Below are positions 8,080 through 16,444 of a stretch of DNA of 64,000 nt, in pieces. The stretch comes from SIG299 sp045531955 (GTDB taxonomy: Bacteria; Bacillota; Clostridia; Lachnospirales; Lachnospiraceae), in assembly GCA_045531955.1 (NCBI GenBank), contig JAZSFC010000051.1, forward strand, positions 1-64,000, given 5' to 3'. The position numbers were made by a program, and so were the translations under genes. Numbering within the stretch: the first letter of the stretch is position 1; every line of letters starts with the position of its first letter. The notes below the pieces were generated by a model. The model had not been told where the DNA came from. It made no database searches and saw only the letters and a list, made by a program, of their open reading frames with translations.

Positions 8080-9804
8080 ATGGAACAAAAGTTAACTGGC
8101 TATCCATCTATAGATAAGCCATGGTTGAAATATTTTAGTGAGGAGGCAATTGATGCGCAACTTCCTGAGTGTACTGTATACGAGTACATGTATCGTAAAA
8201 ATAAGAATTATCCCAAAGGTATCGCATTAGACTATTTTGGAAGAAAGATTACATTTGCAGAGTTGTTTGAGAATATTGATAGGGTTGCAGTAGCATATCA
8301 GGAGATTGGTGTTAAGCCGGGAGATGTAGTCACTATTGTATCGCTTTCGTGTGTAACGAGTATAATGAGTTTTTATGCTCTTAACAAAATAGGAGCGGTA
8401 TCTGATTTTATAAGCGTCATGTCTACGGAGGAGGAAATCGAGAAGTATATTACTGATGCTGAATCAAGATATTTAGTATCTCTTGATTTGTTTGCTGAAA
8501 GGGTGCTTAAAGCATCTAAGAAATGCAATGTGAAAAATGTGATTGTTTACTCACTAAAAGAGTGGATGTCGGGACTGGTAAGTGTAGGCTTTTCTTTCAA
8601 AATGCGCAATTTTGATAATTCATTTTTAAAAGATGATAATGTACTTATGTGGAAGGATTTCCTTAAGAAGGCAGATGGCAAGGTGCTTAAACATTATGCC
8701 AAATCATCTGAAAGCGTATGTGTGTATGGACACACGGGTGGAACTACAGGTTTCCCTAAGACCGTGCTACTTAATGATTTAAGTGTCAATGCGATTGCGC
8801 ACCAGTATTACTTGACATTTGAAAGGGAACGTGGAGACAAGTATTTAAATCTTCTGATTCCGTTTGTTATATACGGACTTATTTCGTGTATGCATATGCC
8901 GTTGTCATTGGGAATGTGTCTTGTGGTAATTCCCAAGTTTGATGATACAAACTGGGCAGGATATATGAAAAAATATAAACCTAACTTTATAGGTGCAATT
9001 CCCTCATTTATTATTCCGATGTTAAAGGATTCCAAGCTTAAGGATGTGGATATGTCAAGTTTGAAATTAGTCGGAGTAGGCGGAGATGGAATGACAGAAG
9101 CAATTGAAAGAGAAATTAATGAGTTTTTCCAACAACATAATGCTGACATTGAGCTTGTTAAGGGTTATGGAATGTCAGAAGTTTGCGCTTCAGCCATAAC
9201 CGCTATGAAAGGGGTTAGCAAGGTAGGAAGTATTGGAATTCCGTTGGTGAAGAATAGTGTTAAGGTAATTGATGTAGACACAAAAAAAGAGTGTACGTAT
9301 GGCGTCGTTGGTGAGCTTTGTCTTCAGTGCCCTGCGGTAATGCTTGGGTATAAGGATAATGAAGAGGCCACAAATGAGTTGATACATATTCATTCTGATA
9401 ATAAAAAATGGGTACATACAGGCGATTTGGGTTATATAGATGAAGATGGGTTTGTATTTTTGGTAGGAAGAATTAAAAGGATTATTCTTGTTGGTAACAG
9501 CGAAATGGGATATAAAGCGTTCCCAAATATTATTGAGGAAAAAATCAAGGAGATCAGTGAGGTTTTCCAGGCCTGTGTTATTGGTGCGATGAAAGGCAAT
9601 GATAAGGTGTTAAGGGCTTGTGTCGTACTAAAGGATGAAGCTATCGGGAGAGAAGATGAGGTTGAAGGCAAAATCAGAGAATTGTTTGACAGAGATATGA
9701 CGGAGTTCTATAGACCGACATATTATGAGTTTATTAAAGAAATGCCTTTAACTGCTGCTGGAAAAGTGGATTACAGGAAGTTAGAAGAAATATATAATGC
9801 TTAG
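8080..9804 (+). CDS. Adenylate-forming enzyme (acyl-CoA synthetase-like), paralogue 3
   Basis: 574 residues. The conserved N-terminal segment GYPSIDKPWLKYFSEEAI is present, followed by A3 core GHTGGTTGFPKTVLLND, A5 GYGMSEVCASAIT, A7 HTGDLGYIDEDG, hinge RIKRIILVGNSEMGYKAFP and A10 MPLTAAGKVDYR with Lys. The hinge carries a small insertion (VGNSEMG) compared with the other two. ATG 8080 follows AAAGGAGAAGAG and is 24 bases after the acyltransferase, so the two are probably cotranscribed. It is the last gene of the cluster, and an intrinsic terminator follows about 100 bases later. Confidence 0.88.
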   Translation: MEQKLTGYPSIDKPWLKYFSEEAIDAQLPECTVYEYMYRKNKNYPKGIALDYFGRKITFAELFENIDRVAVAYQEIGVKPGDVVTIVSLSCVTSIMSFYALNKIGAVSDFISVMSTEEEIEKYITDAESRYLVSLDLFAERVLKASKKCNVKNVIVYSLKEWMSGLVSVGFSFKMRNFDNSFLKDDNVLMWKDFLKKADGKVLKHYAKSSESVCVYGHTGGTTGFPKTVLLNDLSVNAIAHQYYLTFERERGDKYLNLLIPFVIYGLISCMHMPLSLGMCLVVIPKFDDTNWAGYMKKYKPNFIGAIPSFIIPMLKDSKLKDVDMSSLKLVGVGGDGMTEAIEREINEFFQQHNADIELVKGYGMSEVCASAITAMKGVSKVGSIGIPLVKNSVKVIDVDTKKECTYGVVGELCLQCPAVMLGYKDNEEATNELIHIHSDNKKWVHTGDLGYIDEDGFVFLVGRIKRIILVGNSEMGYKAFPNIIEEKIKEISEVFQACVIGAMKGNDKVLRACVVLKDEAIGREDEVEGKIRELFDRDMTEFYRPTYYEFIKEMPLTAAGKVDYRKLEEIYNA

Positions 9805-9903
9805 ATGCTTGAGAGAAGCAGTTAATAAAAAGTAGGAAATAGGGAAAAGTGAATTCGAAGCGTTGAAAAAGAAGTAAGATATAGTATTAAGAATTCTGAT
9901 AAG

Positions 9904-9948
9904 GGAAGTGGATGTTATTGTGGTAGCAACACTTCCTTTTCTCTTTTA
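9904..9948 (+). terminator. Intrinsic terminator of the ligase cluster
   Basis: GGAAGTG at 9904-9910 pairs with CACTTCC at 9930-9936, and the stem is followed by TTTTCTCTTTT. The rest of 9805-9975 shows nothing recognisable. Confidence 0.7.
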
Positions 9949-9975
9949 ATTATTTTATATAAAACAATCCACGCA

Positions 9976-10004
9976 TTGCGAAAATATTAATTCTATGTTA
10001 TAAT
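9976..10004 (+). promoter_or_regulatory. Sigma-A promoter for the HTH-dinD pair
   Basis: TTGCGA at 9976-9981 and TATAAT at 9999-10004 are separated by 17 bases. No LexA-like box (GAAC-N4-GTTC) is visible around it. Confidence 0.7.
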
Positions 10005-10039
10005 AAATTCATCAAACTTGTATCAAAAGGAGAACATTC

Positions 10040-10237
10040 ATGGACACAGCCGCAAAAATAAAAGAACTCAGACAAAGTGTAGGCATGAACCGAAAGGAAT
10101 TTTCAGAGCATACCGGAATTCCGGTTCGTACATTAGAAGACTGGGAGGCGGCACGGCGAACGCCACCGGAGTATATCCCAAGACTGATAGCGTATCAGTT
10201 AAAGTATGAGCAGATGATGAGGGAGAAAGAAAAGTAG
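10040..10237 (+). CDS. Small XRE-type helix-turn-helix protein
   Basis: This 65-residue protein consists almost entirely of one HTH domain: KIKELRQSVGMNRKEFSEHT followed by the recognition helix region GIPVRTLEDWEAARRTPP. Single-domain proteins of this type are common in Lachnospiraceae and often sit next to small accessory or toxin-like genes. ATG 10040 follows AAAGGAGAA. It is 35 bases upstream of dinD and shares its promoter, so it could autoregulate the pair, although no operator is evident. An overlapping frame from 10018 is a shadow. Confidence 0.75.
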   Translation: MDTAAKIKELRQSVGMNRKEFSEHTGIPVRTLEDWEAARRTPPEYIPRLIAYQLKYEQMMREKEK

Positions 10238-10272
10238 TTGTTGGATCACATTAAGAGGAGGAATGTGAACTT

Positions 10273-11148
10273 ATGGATTCCAAAAGAATTGAACAGGTAA
10301 AGGAACAATTTGATTTAGCAATTCAGGTAACAGAGGAAGAAAAAATCGAATTCTGGTATGCAAGAGATTTGATGAAGCTATTGGGATATAGCAGATGGGA
10401 AAATTTTGAAAAGGCTATTGAACGGGCAAAGGAATCTTGTGAAACTACACAAATAAAGGCGTTAGACCATTTTCGTGAGGTCACGAAAATGGTCTCTCTT
10501 GGAAGCGGTGCTAACAGAAAAGTAAAAGATTATATGCTTACCCGTTATGCCTGCTATTTGATAGCTATGAATGGTGACACATCAAAAGAAGAAATTGCAT
10601 TTGCCCAAAGTTATTTTGCAGTACAGACACGTAAAACTGAGTTAATAGAGGAACGAATTGCCTATATTGAGCGGACACAGGCAAGAAATCGCTTAAAGGA
10701 GTCTGAAAAAAGGTTATCACAGAACATATATGAGCGTGGTGTCGATGATGCAGGATTTGCCAGAATAAGATCGAGAGGTGACCAGACATTATTTGGAGGA
10801 CATTCTACAAAGGAGATGAAAGAAAGGTTAGGGGTAAAAGATAGTAGACCATTAGCAGATTTTCTTCCAACATTAACAATCGCAGCAAAAAATCTGGCAA
10901 CAGAAATGACAAATTACAATGTGGAAAACAAAGACTTGTTTGGAGAAGCACCAATTACGAATGAGCATGTGCAAAATAATATCGAAATAAGAAAAATGCT
11001 TGGTGGACGTGGAATTAAACCGGAAGAGTTACCGCCTGCAGAAGACATTAAAAAGCTGGAGCGAAGAACAAAATCGCAGGATAAAAAGATGTTGGAAGAA
11101 ACAAGTGGATTTTACGGTATATCGGGAGAAGAAGGAAAGAAAGATTAA
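10273..11148 (+). CDS. dinD: DNA damage-inducible protein D
   Basis: The 291-residue protein matches the DinD family along its length: an N-terminal BRO/Ant-type domain (FWYARDLMKLLGYSRWENFEKAI), then YMLTRYACYLIAMNGD and the family stretches IYERGVDDAGFARIRSRGD and FGGHSTKEMKERLGV. E. coli DinD is an SOS protein that inhibits RecA strand exchange. ATG 10273 follows AAGAGGAGGAAT. It is downstream of a small HTH gene in an apparent two-gene unit that shows no LexA box, so regulation may differ from the enterobacterial case. A 15-bp inverted repeat lies inside the coding sequence at 10464-10495. The family travels between bacteria, and this copy could be an acquired gene. Confidence 0.85.
   Translation: MDSKRIEQVKEQFDLAIQVTEEEKIEFWYARDLMKLLGYSRWENFEKAIERAKESCETTQIKALDHFREVTKMVSLGSGANRKVKDYMLTRYACYLIAMNGDTSKEEIAFAQSYFAVQTRKTELIEERIAYIERTQARNRLKESEKRLSQNIYERGVDDAGFARIRSRGDQTLFGGHSTKEMKERLGVKDSRPLADFLPTLTIAAKNLATEMTNYNVENKDLFGEAPITNEHVQNNIEIRKMLGGRGIKPEELPPAEDIKKLERRTKSQDKKMLEETSGFYGISGEEGKKD
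10464..10495 (+). repeat. 15-bp perfect inverted repeat inside dinD
   Basis: AGACCATTTTCGTGA is followed by two bases (GG) and then by its exact reverse complement, ending at 10495. It encodes the conserved HFREVTKM part of DinD. The messenger can form a very stable hairpin here, or the site could be bound by a dimeric protein. Confidence 0.85.
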
Positions 11149-11230
11149 GAATAATTATTAGAATCTCATGCATATAGTTATCTATAAATTATATTAGCAA
11201 AAATTGAGCAAAAAAAACTCTGTTAAACCC

Positions 11231-11259
11231 TTGACAAATGTCCGCAGAAGTAATACAAT
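11231..11259 (+). promoter_or_regulatory. Sigma-A promoter of serC-serA
   Basis: TTGACA at 11231-11236 and TACAAT at 11254-11259 with a 17-base spacer. The leader that follows can form a hairpin in which ATGATTTAGCAA (starting near 11274) pairs with TTGTTGAATCAT, allowing two G-U pairs. It has no T-run and its role is unknown. Confidence 0.8.
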
Positions 11260-11344
11260 GAGAGAAATTCAATGATTTAGCAAGGTAAAGCGTTGTTGAA
11301 TCATAGAGTTATAGTGAAAAAGAAAAGAGAGAGAGGATAAGACG

Positions 11345-12430
11345 ATGAGTAGAGTGTACAATTTTTCTGCAGGTCCTGCAGTACTTCCTGAGGAAGTTTT
11401 AAAAGAAGCAGCAGCTGAAATGCTGGATTACAATGGAACAGGCATGTCCGTAATGGAGATGAGCCATCGTTCCAAGGCATATGAAGAAATTATTCAGGGT
11501 GCAGAGCAGGATTTAAGAGACCTGATGAACATTCCTGACAATTACAAGGTACTGTTCTTACAGGGCGGTGCTTCCCAGCAGTTTGCAATGATTCCTATGA
11601 ACCTGATGAAGAATAAGGTTGCTGACTACATCATCACCGGTCAGTGGGCAAAGAAGGCATATCAGGAAGCGCAAGTTTATGGTAAAGCAAATGCCATTGC
11701 GTCTTCCGCAGATGAAACTTTCTCCTACATACCGGATTGTTCCGATCTTCCAATCAGCGAAGATGCTGACTATGTATATATTTGTGAAAACAATACCATT
11801 TATGGTACAAAGTTTAAAGAACTTCCAAACACCAAGGGTAAGACCTTAGTATCCGACGTTTCTTCCTGCTTCTTATCCGAGCCGGTTGACGTAACTAAGT
11901 ACGGTGTTATCTACGGCGGTGTTCAGAAGAATATCGGTCCTGCCGGCGTTGTTATCGTAATCATCAGAGAAGACCTGATTACAGAAGATACATTACCTGG
12001 CACACCAACCATGTTAAAGTATAAGATTCATGCAGACAACGCATCCCTTTACAATACACCACCTGCATACGGCATCTACATTTGCGGTAAGGTATTCAAG
12101 TGGTTAAAGAAGATGGGCGGCCTTGAGGCTATGAAGAAGCGCAACGAAGAGAAGGCAAAGATTCTCTACGATTTCCTTGATAACAGCAAGATGTTCAAGG
12201 GTACCGTTCGCAAGGAAGACCGTTCCTTAATGAACGTTCCTTTCGTAACCGGCGACGCAGACCTTGATGCAAAGTTCGTTAAGGAAGCAAAGGCAGCAGG
12301 CCTTGAAAACTTAAAGGGTCACCGTACTGTTGGTGGTATGAGAGCAAGTATCTACAACGCTATGCCTAAGGAAGGTGTAGAAGCTCTCGTTGCATTCATG
12401 AAGAAGTTTGAAGAAGAAAATACAAAGTAA
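11345..12430 (+). CDS. serC: Phosphoserine aminotransferase
   Basis: A 361-residue class V aminotransferase of normal SerC length. It begins VYNFSAGPAVLPEEVLKEA and has SHRSKAYEEI, FLQGGASQQFAMIPMNL and YGGVQKNIGPAG, where the Lys is the pyridoxal-phosphate anchor. It converts 3-phosphohydroxypyruvate plus glutamate to O-phosphoserine in the cytoplasm. It is followed 19 bases later by the dehydrogenase that makes its substrate. The two genes have a stronger codon bias than the accessory cluster upstream, as expected for well-expressed core genes. ATG 11345 follows GAGAGAGGATAAGACG. Confidence 0.95.
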   Translation: MSRVYNFSAGPAVLPEEVLKEAAAEMLDYNGTGMSVMEMSHRSKAYEEIIQGAEQDLRDLMNIPDNYKVLFLQGGASQQFAMIPMNLMKNKVADYIITGQWAKKAYQEAQVYGKANAIASSADETFSYIPDCSDLPISEDADYVYICENNTIYGTKFKELPNTKGKTLVSDVSSCFLSEPVDVTKYGVIYGGVQKNIGPAGVVIVIIREDLITEDTLPGTPTMLKYKIHADNASLYNTPPAYGIYICGKVFKWLKKMGGLEAMKKRNEEKAKILYDFLDNSKMFKGTVRKEDRSLMNVPFVTGDADLDAKFVKEAKAAGLENLKGHRTVGGMRASIYNAMPKEGVEALVAFMKKFEEENTK

Positions 12431-12449
12431 GAGTTGGAGGTAATCCATT

Positions 12450-13613
12450 ATGTATAAAGTTCATTGTCTGAATAAAATTTCCAAAGTGGGTACTTCCTGC
12501 TTAAGCGATAACTATATTACAACCGAAACCATCGAAGCGGCAGACGCTATTTTAGTTCGTAGTGCAGCAATGCATGACATGGAGTTTTCTAAGAACTTAA
12601 AGGCAATTGCAAGAGCAGGTGCCGGCGTTAACAACATTCCGCTGGATAAGTGCGCACAGCAGGGTATCGTAGTATTCAATACACCGGGTGCAAACGCAAA
12701 CGGCGTTAAGGAGTTAGTGCTTGCCGGTTTATTACTGGCTGCAAGAGATGTGGTTGGCGGTATTGACTGGGTTAAGGAAAACAAGGAACTTCCGGACCTT
12801 GCAAAGCAGGTAGAAAAGGCAAAGAGTGCTTATGCCGGCTATGAAATCAAGGGCAAGAAGCTTGGTGTTATCGGTCTTGGTGCCATCGGTGTTGAAGTTG
12901 CCAACGCAGCTACCGCTCTTGGTATGGAAGTTTATGGCTACGACCCATACATTTCCGTTGCTAACGCTTGGAAGTTATCCCAGTATGTAAAGAATGTAAA
13001 ATCCCTCGGTGAAATTTACTCCGAGTGTGACTATATCACTGTTCATGTTCCTCTTATGGATTCCACAAAGGGCATGATTAACAAGGATACCATGGCTATG
13101 ATGAAGGATGGCGTTAAGATTCTTAACTTCTCCAGAGACGCTTTGGTAAACGACACAGATATGGCTGCTGCATTAGAGTCCGGTAAGGTTGCTAAGTACG
13201 TAACCGACTTCCCGAACACAGCATCCGCAGCTATGAAGAACACTATCTGCATTCCTCACCTTGGTGCTTCCACCGAAGAATCTGAGGATAACTGTGCAGT
13301 AATGGCAGTTAAGCAGGTAATGGATTTCTTAGAAAACGGTAACATTACCAATTCCGTAAACTTCCCGGCAGTAGATGCAGGTATCTGCGCAGCAGCTGCC
13401 AGAGTTGGTATTTTCCACGACAATGTACCAAACATGTTGGCTCAGTTTACTGCTGTATTCTCTGCAGAGGGTATCAACATTGACCACATGGTAAATAAGA
13501 GTAAGGGCGATGATTCTTACACTGTACTTGATGTGGATGCTGCAAATGAAGATATTGCAGCAAAGTTAGAAGCGATTGCGGGCGTAAGAAAGGTGCGCGT
13601 AATCAAGGGTTAA
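12450..13613 (+). CDS. serA: D-3-phosphoglycerate dehydrogenase
   Basis: 387 residues of the D-2-hydroxyacid dehydrogenase family. RAGAGVNNIPLDKCAQQGI belongs to the substrate domain, GVIGLGAIGVEVANAA is the NAD-binding glycine motif, and HLGASTEESEDNC carries the catalytic His. A C-terminal ACT domain (from about residue 320, with VFSAEGINIDHMVNKSKG) may sense serine. It oxidises 3-phosphoglycerate in the first step of serine synthesis. ATG 12450 follows GTTGGAGG. No serB is in the window, so the phosphatase step is encoded elsewhere. Confidence 0.94.
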   Translation: MYKVHCLNKISKVGTSCLSDNYITTETIEAADAILVRSAAMHDMEFSKNLKAIARAGAGVNNIPLDKCAQQGIVVFNTPGANANGVKELVLAGLLLAARDVVGGIDWVKENKELPDLAKQVEKAKSAYAGYEIKGKKLGVIGLGAIGVEVANAATALGMEVYGYDPYISVANAWKLSQYVKNVKSLGEIYSECDYITVHVPLMDSTKGMINKDTMAMMKDGVKILNFSRDALVNDTDMAAALESGKVAKYVTDFPNTASAAMKNTICIPHLGASTEESEDNCAVMAVKQVMDFLENGNITNSVNFPAVDAGICAAAARVGIFHDNVPNMLAQFTAVFSAEGINIDHMVNKSKGDDSYTVLDVDAANEDIAAKLEAIAGVRKVRVIKG

Positions 13614-13649
13614 GCTGACTACATACTTTTTATAGACTCTCTTTCTAAT

Positions 13650-13897
13650 GCGGAGGCGGGCGTAGATTTTTCTACGCCCGCTTTCGGCATTCTTTAGTTC
13701 TTTATAAAATCCCGGATAAAAATTTCTTCTACCAAAACGCGCTCTCGCTCCCTCGCGACGTAGCGGTACTAAGTTCGAAAAAACCTCACTAAGTACCGAC
13801 GTCGCTCAAGGGTTTTGTACGAAGAAATTTTCATCCGGGATGTTGCAAAAGATATGAAGAATGCCGAAAGAGGGGCGTGAGAAAAATTTATGTCCGC
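13650..13897. repeat. 248-bp imperfect palindrome, MITE-like
   Basis: The non-coding gap between serA and the methyltransferase is largely one long inverted repeat. The left arm, from GCGGA at 13650, matches the reverse complement of the right arm, ending in TCCGC at 13897. Shared blocks are CTTTCGGCATTCTT, ATCCCGGAT, AAAATTTCTTC, CAAAAC, GCGACGT and CGGTACT. The centre is near 13780. Arms are roughly 110-120 bases with scattered mismatches. No ORF lies inside. It could be a non-autonomous mobile element or a very long RNA hairpin. The remaining gap to 13955 shows nothing else. Confidence 0.75.
13656..13681 (+). terminator. Terminator hairpin after serA
   Basis: GCGGGCGTAGA and TCTACGCCCGC form a perfect 11-bp stem with a TTTT loop. 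AATGC upstream and GCATT downstream extend it as an outer stem. It forms the left end of the larger palindrome described next. Confidence 0.75.
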
Positions 13898-13955
13898 AGT
13901 AGAAATTAGGAGGGCGAAGGTTGTATGTAATAATGAAGAAGGAATTTTCTTTTTC

Positions 13956-13984
13956 TTTGCAGGACAAACGATATGTGATATAAT
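13956..13984 (+). promoter_or_regulatory. Probable sigma-A promoter for the methyltransferase gene
   Basis: TATAAT at 13979-13984 is a perfect -10 box. The -35 box is TTTGCA at 13956-13961 with a 17-base spacer, four of six bases matching. Confidence 0.55.
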
Positions 13985-14020
13985 AAATGCAATTGGAAAG
14001 AGTTTGGAGAACAGCTAAAA

Positions 14021-15313
14021 ATGATTACAATAGACCAACTTTACATCATAAATTATTGCCACAACAATTGTGAACCGTTGAAAAACATAATGCGTCTGCC
14101 AAAGGACGAAGCCTTTGCTTTGGCGGAAAAGCTTGCAGAAGAAAATAAAGGAAGTACCGCATTCTGGCGCTTTGCGGATTTTGCAGTGTATTATCCGGAA
14201 CGATTGGCGACCGATAAGCTGTCGTACGAACGCTTTGTGGCAATGGGCGGAAAACCTTTGGAGAAGCACCCGCTGTCTTTTGTTTTGCAGGGAAGTGAGT
14301 ATTTAGATAAATGGTTTGACAATGGCATTGTGACTAAAATACCACTTTCAAAGATTGCGTCCGAGCATATTAGCTTTACTTTGGGAGACAGCATGTCTTC
14401 TTTAAAGCGGAATGGCAACCTTCAAATGCTTTCAAAAGAAGAACTGTTACAAAAAGTACAGGAATACCGTGGAACGCTGGAAGAATTCATGGAAGAGATC
14501 CGGGAAAAGCATGGTTATATAGAAGTACAGCTTTGGACGGATGAGTATATCATAAATAAAAACGACTTACTTTTTTACGATGCCTACGAGGAATTTTACA
14601 CCATGGCAGCAAAGTCCAACACTTTTCAAAACTTTTGTAAGGATGCCTTCGGTGAAGATTTTTCTCAGGACGGATTTAGTGACATAGAGCAGATTGATAG
14701 AATATTGCAATATATACCGAAGCAAGGCAACGTCCATATCCTGGACATAGGCTGCGGCAACGGCAAGATGCTTGGCTATTTGCAAAAACAGACAGGCGCA
14801 TTTATTCATGGTTTTGATTATTCGGAAAAGGCTATCGAAACAGCTAAAAAACTGTATCCGGAAAACTCTGAATTTCGGGAAGGAATCATTGGAGAAATCG
14901 ATTACGAAGCAGAGCAATTTGACGTTATCATCTCCATGGATACTATGTATTTTGCTAAGGATATGTCTTCTTTTGTGGCGCAGATAAAACGCTGGATGAA
15001 ACAGGAGGGCATCTTCTTTGTGGGTTATCAGGAAGGTGATGTGATGCCTAAAACAAAAGATGCCCATACAACAGTGTTGGCAGAAGCACTGCGTGAAAAC
15101 GGAATGCCATATGAAGTGGAAGATATAACGGAACAAGTTTATGAACTACTTCATAAAAAACGTGAAGCTACGGAAAAACATAAGCAGGAATTTGAGACAG
15201 AAGGTCATCAGAACTGGTACGAGATGCTGATTGGGCAGACAGAATATGCACAGGTGCCATATGAAGAGTTTAAAAAGAACATGGTGCGGTATCTCTATGT
15301 GGTGCGCAAATAA
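14021..15313 (+). CDS. Class I SAM-dependent methyltransferase with unrecognised N-terminal domain
   Basis: 430 residues. The C-terminal half is a Rossmann methyltransferase: HILDIGCGNGKMLGYL is the SAM-binding motif I (about residue 240), followed by HGFDYSEKAIETAKK and DVIISMDTMYFAK. The first 200 residues do not match anything I recognise. They contain TAFWRFADFAVYYPERLATD and a Leu/Lys/Glu-rich helical stretch that ends before the methyltransferase domain. The substrate is unknown. ATG 14021 follows TTGGAGAACAGC. It is probably the first gene of a run that continues into the chromate transporter 18 bases later. Confidence 0.75.
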   Translation: MITIDQLYIINYCHNNCEPLKNIMRLPKDEAFALAEKLAEENKGSTAFWRFADFAVYYPERLATDKLSYERFVAMGGKPLEKHPLSFVLQGSEYLDKWFDNGIVTKIPLSKIASEHISFTLGDSMSSLKRNGNLQMLSKEELLQKVQEYRGTLEEFMEEIREKHGYIEVQLWTDEYIINKNDLLFYDAYEEFYTMAAKSNTFQNFCKDAFGEDFSQDGFSDIEQIDRILQYIPKQGNVHILDIGCGNGKMLGYLQKQTGAFIHGFDYSEKAIETAKKLYPENSEFREGIIGEIDYEAEQFDVIISMDTMYFAKDMSSFVAQIKRWMKQEGIFFVGYQEGDVMPKTKDAHTTVLAEALRENGMPYEVEDITEQVYELLHKKREATEKHKQEFETEGHQNWYEMLIGQTEYAQVPYEEFKKNMVRYLYVVRK

Positions 15314-15331
15314 CGAGAAAGAAGAAAAACA

Positions 15332-15892
15332 ATGAATCTATTACTTGAACTATTTTTATGCTTTGCAAAAATCGGGCTGTTCACCTTTGGCGGGGGATAT
15401 GCCATGATTGCCATTATTGAAAATACTTGCGTGGAGCAGAAAAAGTGGATGACCCACGATGAGATGATGGATATTGCGGTTATAGCAGAGTCCACGCCGG
15501 GGCCAATTGCCATTAACACAGCAACCCATGTGGGGTATAAGCGGGCAGGTGTTATGGGTGCACTGGCGGCAACGGTTGGTATGGTTCTGCCGTCCTTTGT
15601 TATCATCTTTTTGATTTCCATGTTTTTGGAACAGTTTATGGAATTTACCCTGATTGCCAATGCGTTTCAAGGCATAAAAATCGGAGTCGGTCTGCTTATT
15701 TTTGATGCAGGCTTAAAAATGATGAAGAAAATGCCGGCAAAGAAATTAAGCCGTGGGCTGATGCTGTTTGGTTTAGTGACTATGCTGTGCGTCAATCTGT
15801 TTTCTATACGGATTTCCTCTGTGCTGGTGATGCTTACCGCAGCAATTGTTAGTCTGGCTGTGCATTTTGCGAAGGGAGGCAGGAACGCATGA
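15332..15892 (+). CDS. Chromate transporter family protein, first half
   Basis: A 186-residue membrane protein of the short-chain CHR family, with LFTFGGGYAMI near the N-terminus and the family signature ESTPGPIAINTATHVGYK. About five hydrophobic helices are visible. Short CHR proteins are encoded as adjacent pairs that together equal one long ChrA, and the second half follows with a four-base overlap. Known members export chromate, but the true substrate of Clostridia pairs is rarely tested. Confidence 0.88.
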   Translation: MNLLLELFLCFAKIGLFTFGGGYAMIAIIENTCVEQKKWMTHDEMMDIAVIAESTPGPIAINTATHVGYKRAGVMGALAATVGMVLPSFVIIFLISMFLEQFMEFTLIANAFQGIKIGVGLLIFDAGLKMMKKMPAKKLSRGLMLFGLVTMLCVNLFSIRISSVLVMLTAAIVSLAVHFAKGGRNA

Positions 15893-16443
15893 TTTATCTG
15901 GAACTGTTTCTCGGATTTTTATATGTTGGCTGCTTTGCTTTCGGCGGAGCCTACGGAGCAATTCCCCTCATTCGTGATGTGGTACTAAAGTACGGGTGGC
16001 TTGCGGAGGAAGAACTGACTTATATGATTGCAGTCAGTGAATCTACCCCGGGACCGATTATGATTAATCTGGCCACCTATGTGGGAAGTACCCAGGCGGG
16101 AATTTTGGGAAGTCTTATTGCTACCACGGCGGTGGTGATTCCGTCTTTCGTAATTATGCTGCTCATTACGGCGGTATTGAAACATGCAATTAAACATCCG
16201 GCGGTACAGGCGGTGTTGCAGGGCATGAAGCCTTGTATCATCGGTATTATTCTGGCGACGGGTCTGTATATGATGGTAAGTCATTGCTTTTCAGTGCAGA
16301 GGATAGACGAGCGGGCATTACTAATTACCTGTATTTTGGCTGTGATTTTGTATGTGCTACCTAGGTTTAAAATCAAGAAACCATCACCAATATTGCTGAT
16401 TGTGATTTCAGCGGTTGCCGGTGTTGTAGTATATGGAGTATAG
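15889..16443 (+). CDS. Chromate transporter family protein, second half
   Basis: 184 residues with CFAFGGAYGAIPLI, ESTPGPIMINLATYVGS and hydrophobic helices that mirror the first half. The ATGA overlap with the upstream gene indicates translational coupling and a heteromeric transporter. The stop codon sits two bases before the next gene's start, so the following phosphoesterase is in the same transcript. Confidence 0.88.
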   Translation: MIYLELFLGFLYVGCFAFGGAYGAIPLIRDVVLKYGWLAEEELTYMIAVSESTPGPIMINLATYVGSTQAGILGSLIATTAVVIPSFVIMLLITAVLKHAIKHPAVQAVLQGMKPCIIGIILATGLYMMVSHCFSVQRIDERALLITCILAVILYVLPRFKIKKPSPILLIVISAVAGVVVYGV

Positions 16444-16444
16444 C

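Noticed and set aside
10018..10209. Second small frame overlapping the HTH gene
   Set aside because: It is in another frame of the same bases, lacks a ribosome site and its translation has no family features, whereas the HTH frame does.
10040..11148. Prophage remnant
   Set aside because: DinD has a phage-type BRO/Ant domain, but no integrase, attachment site or structural gene is near it.
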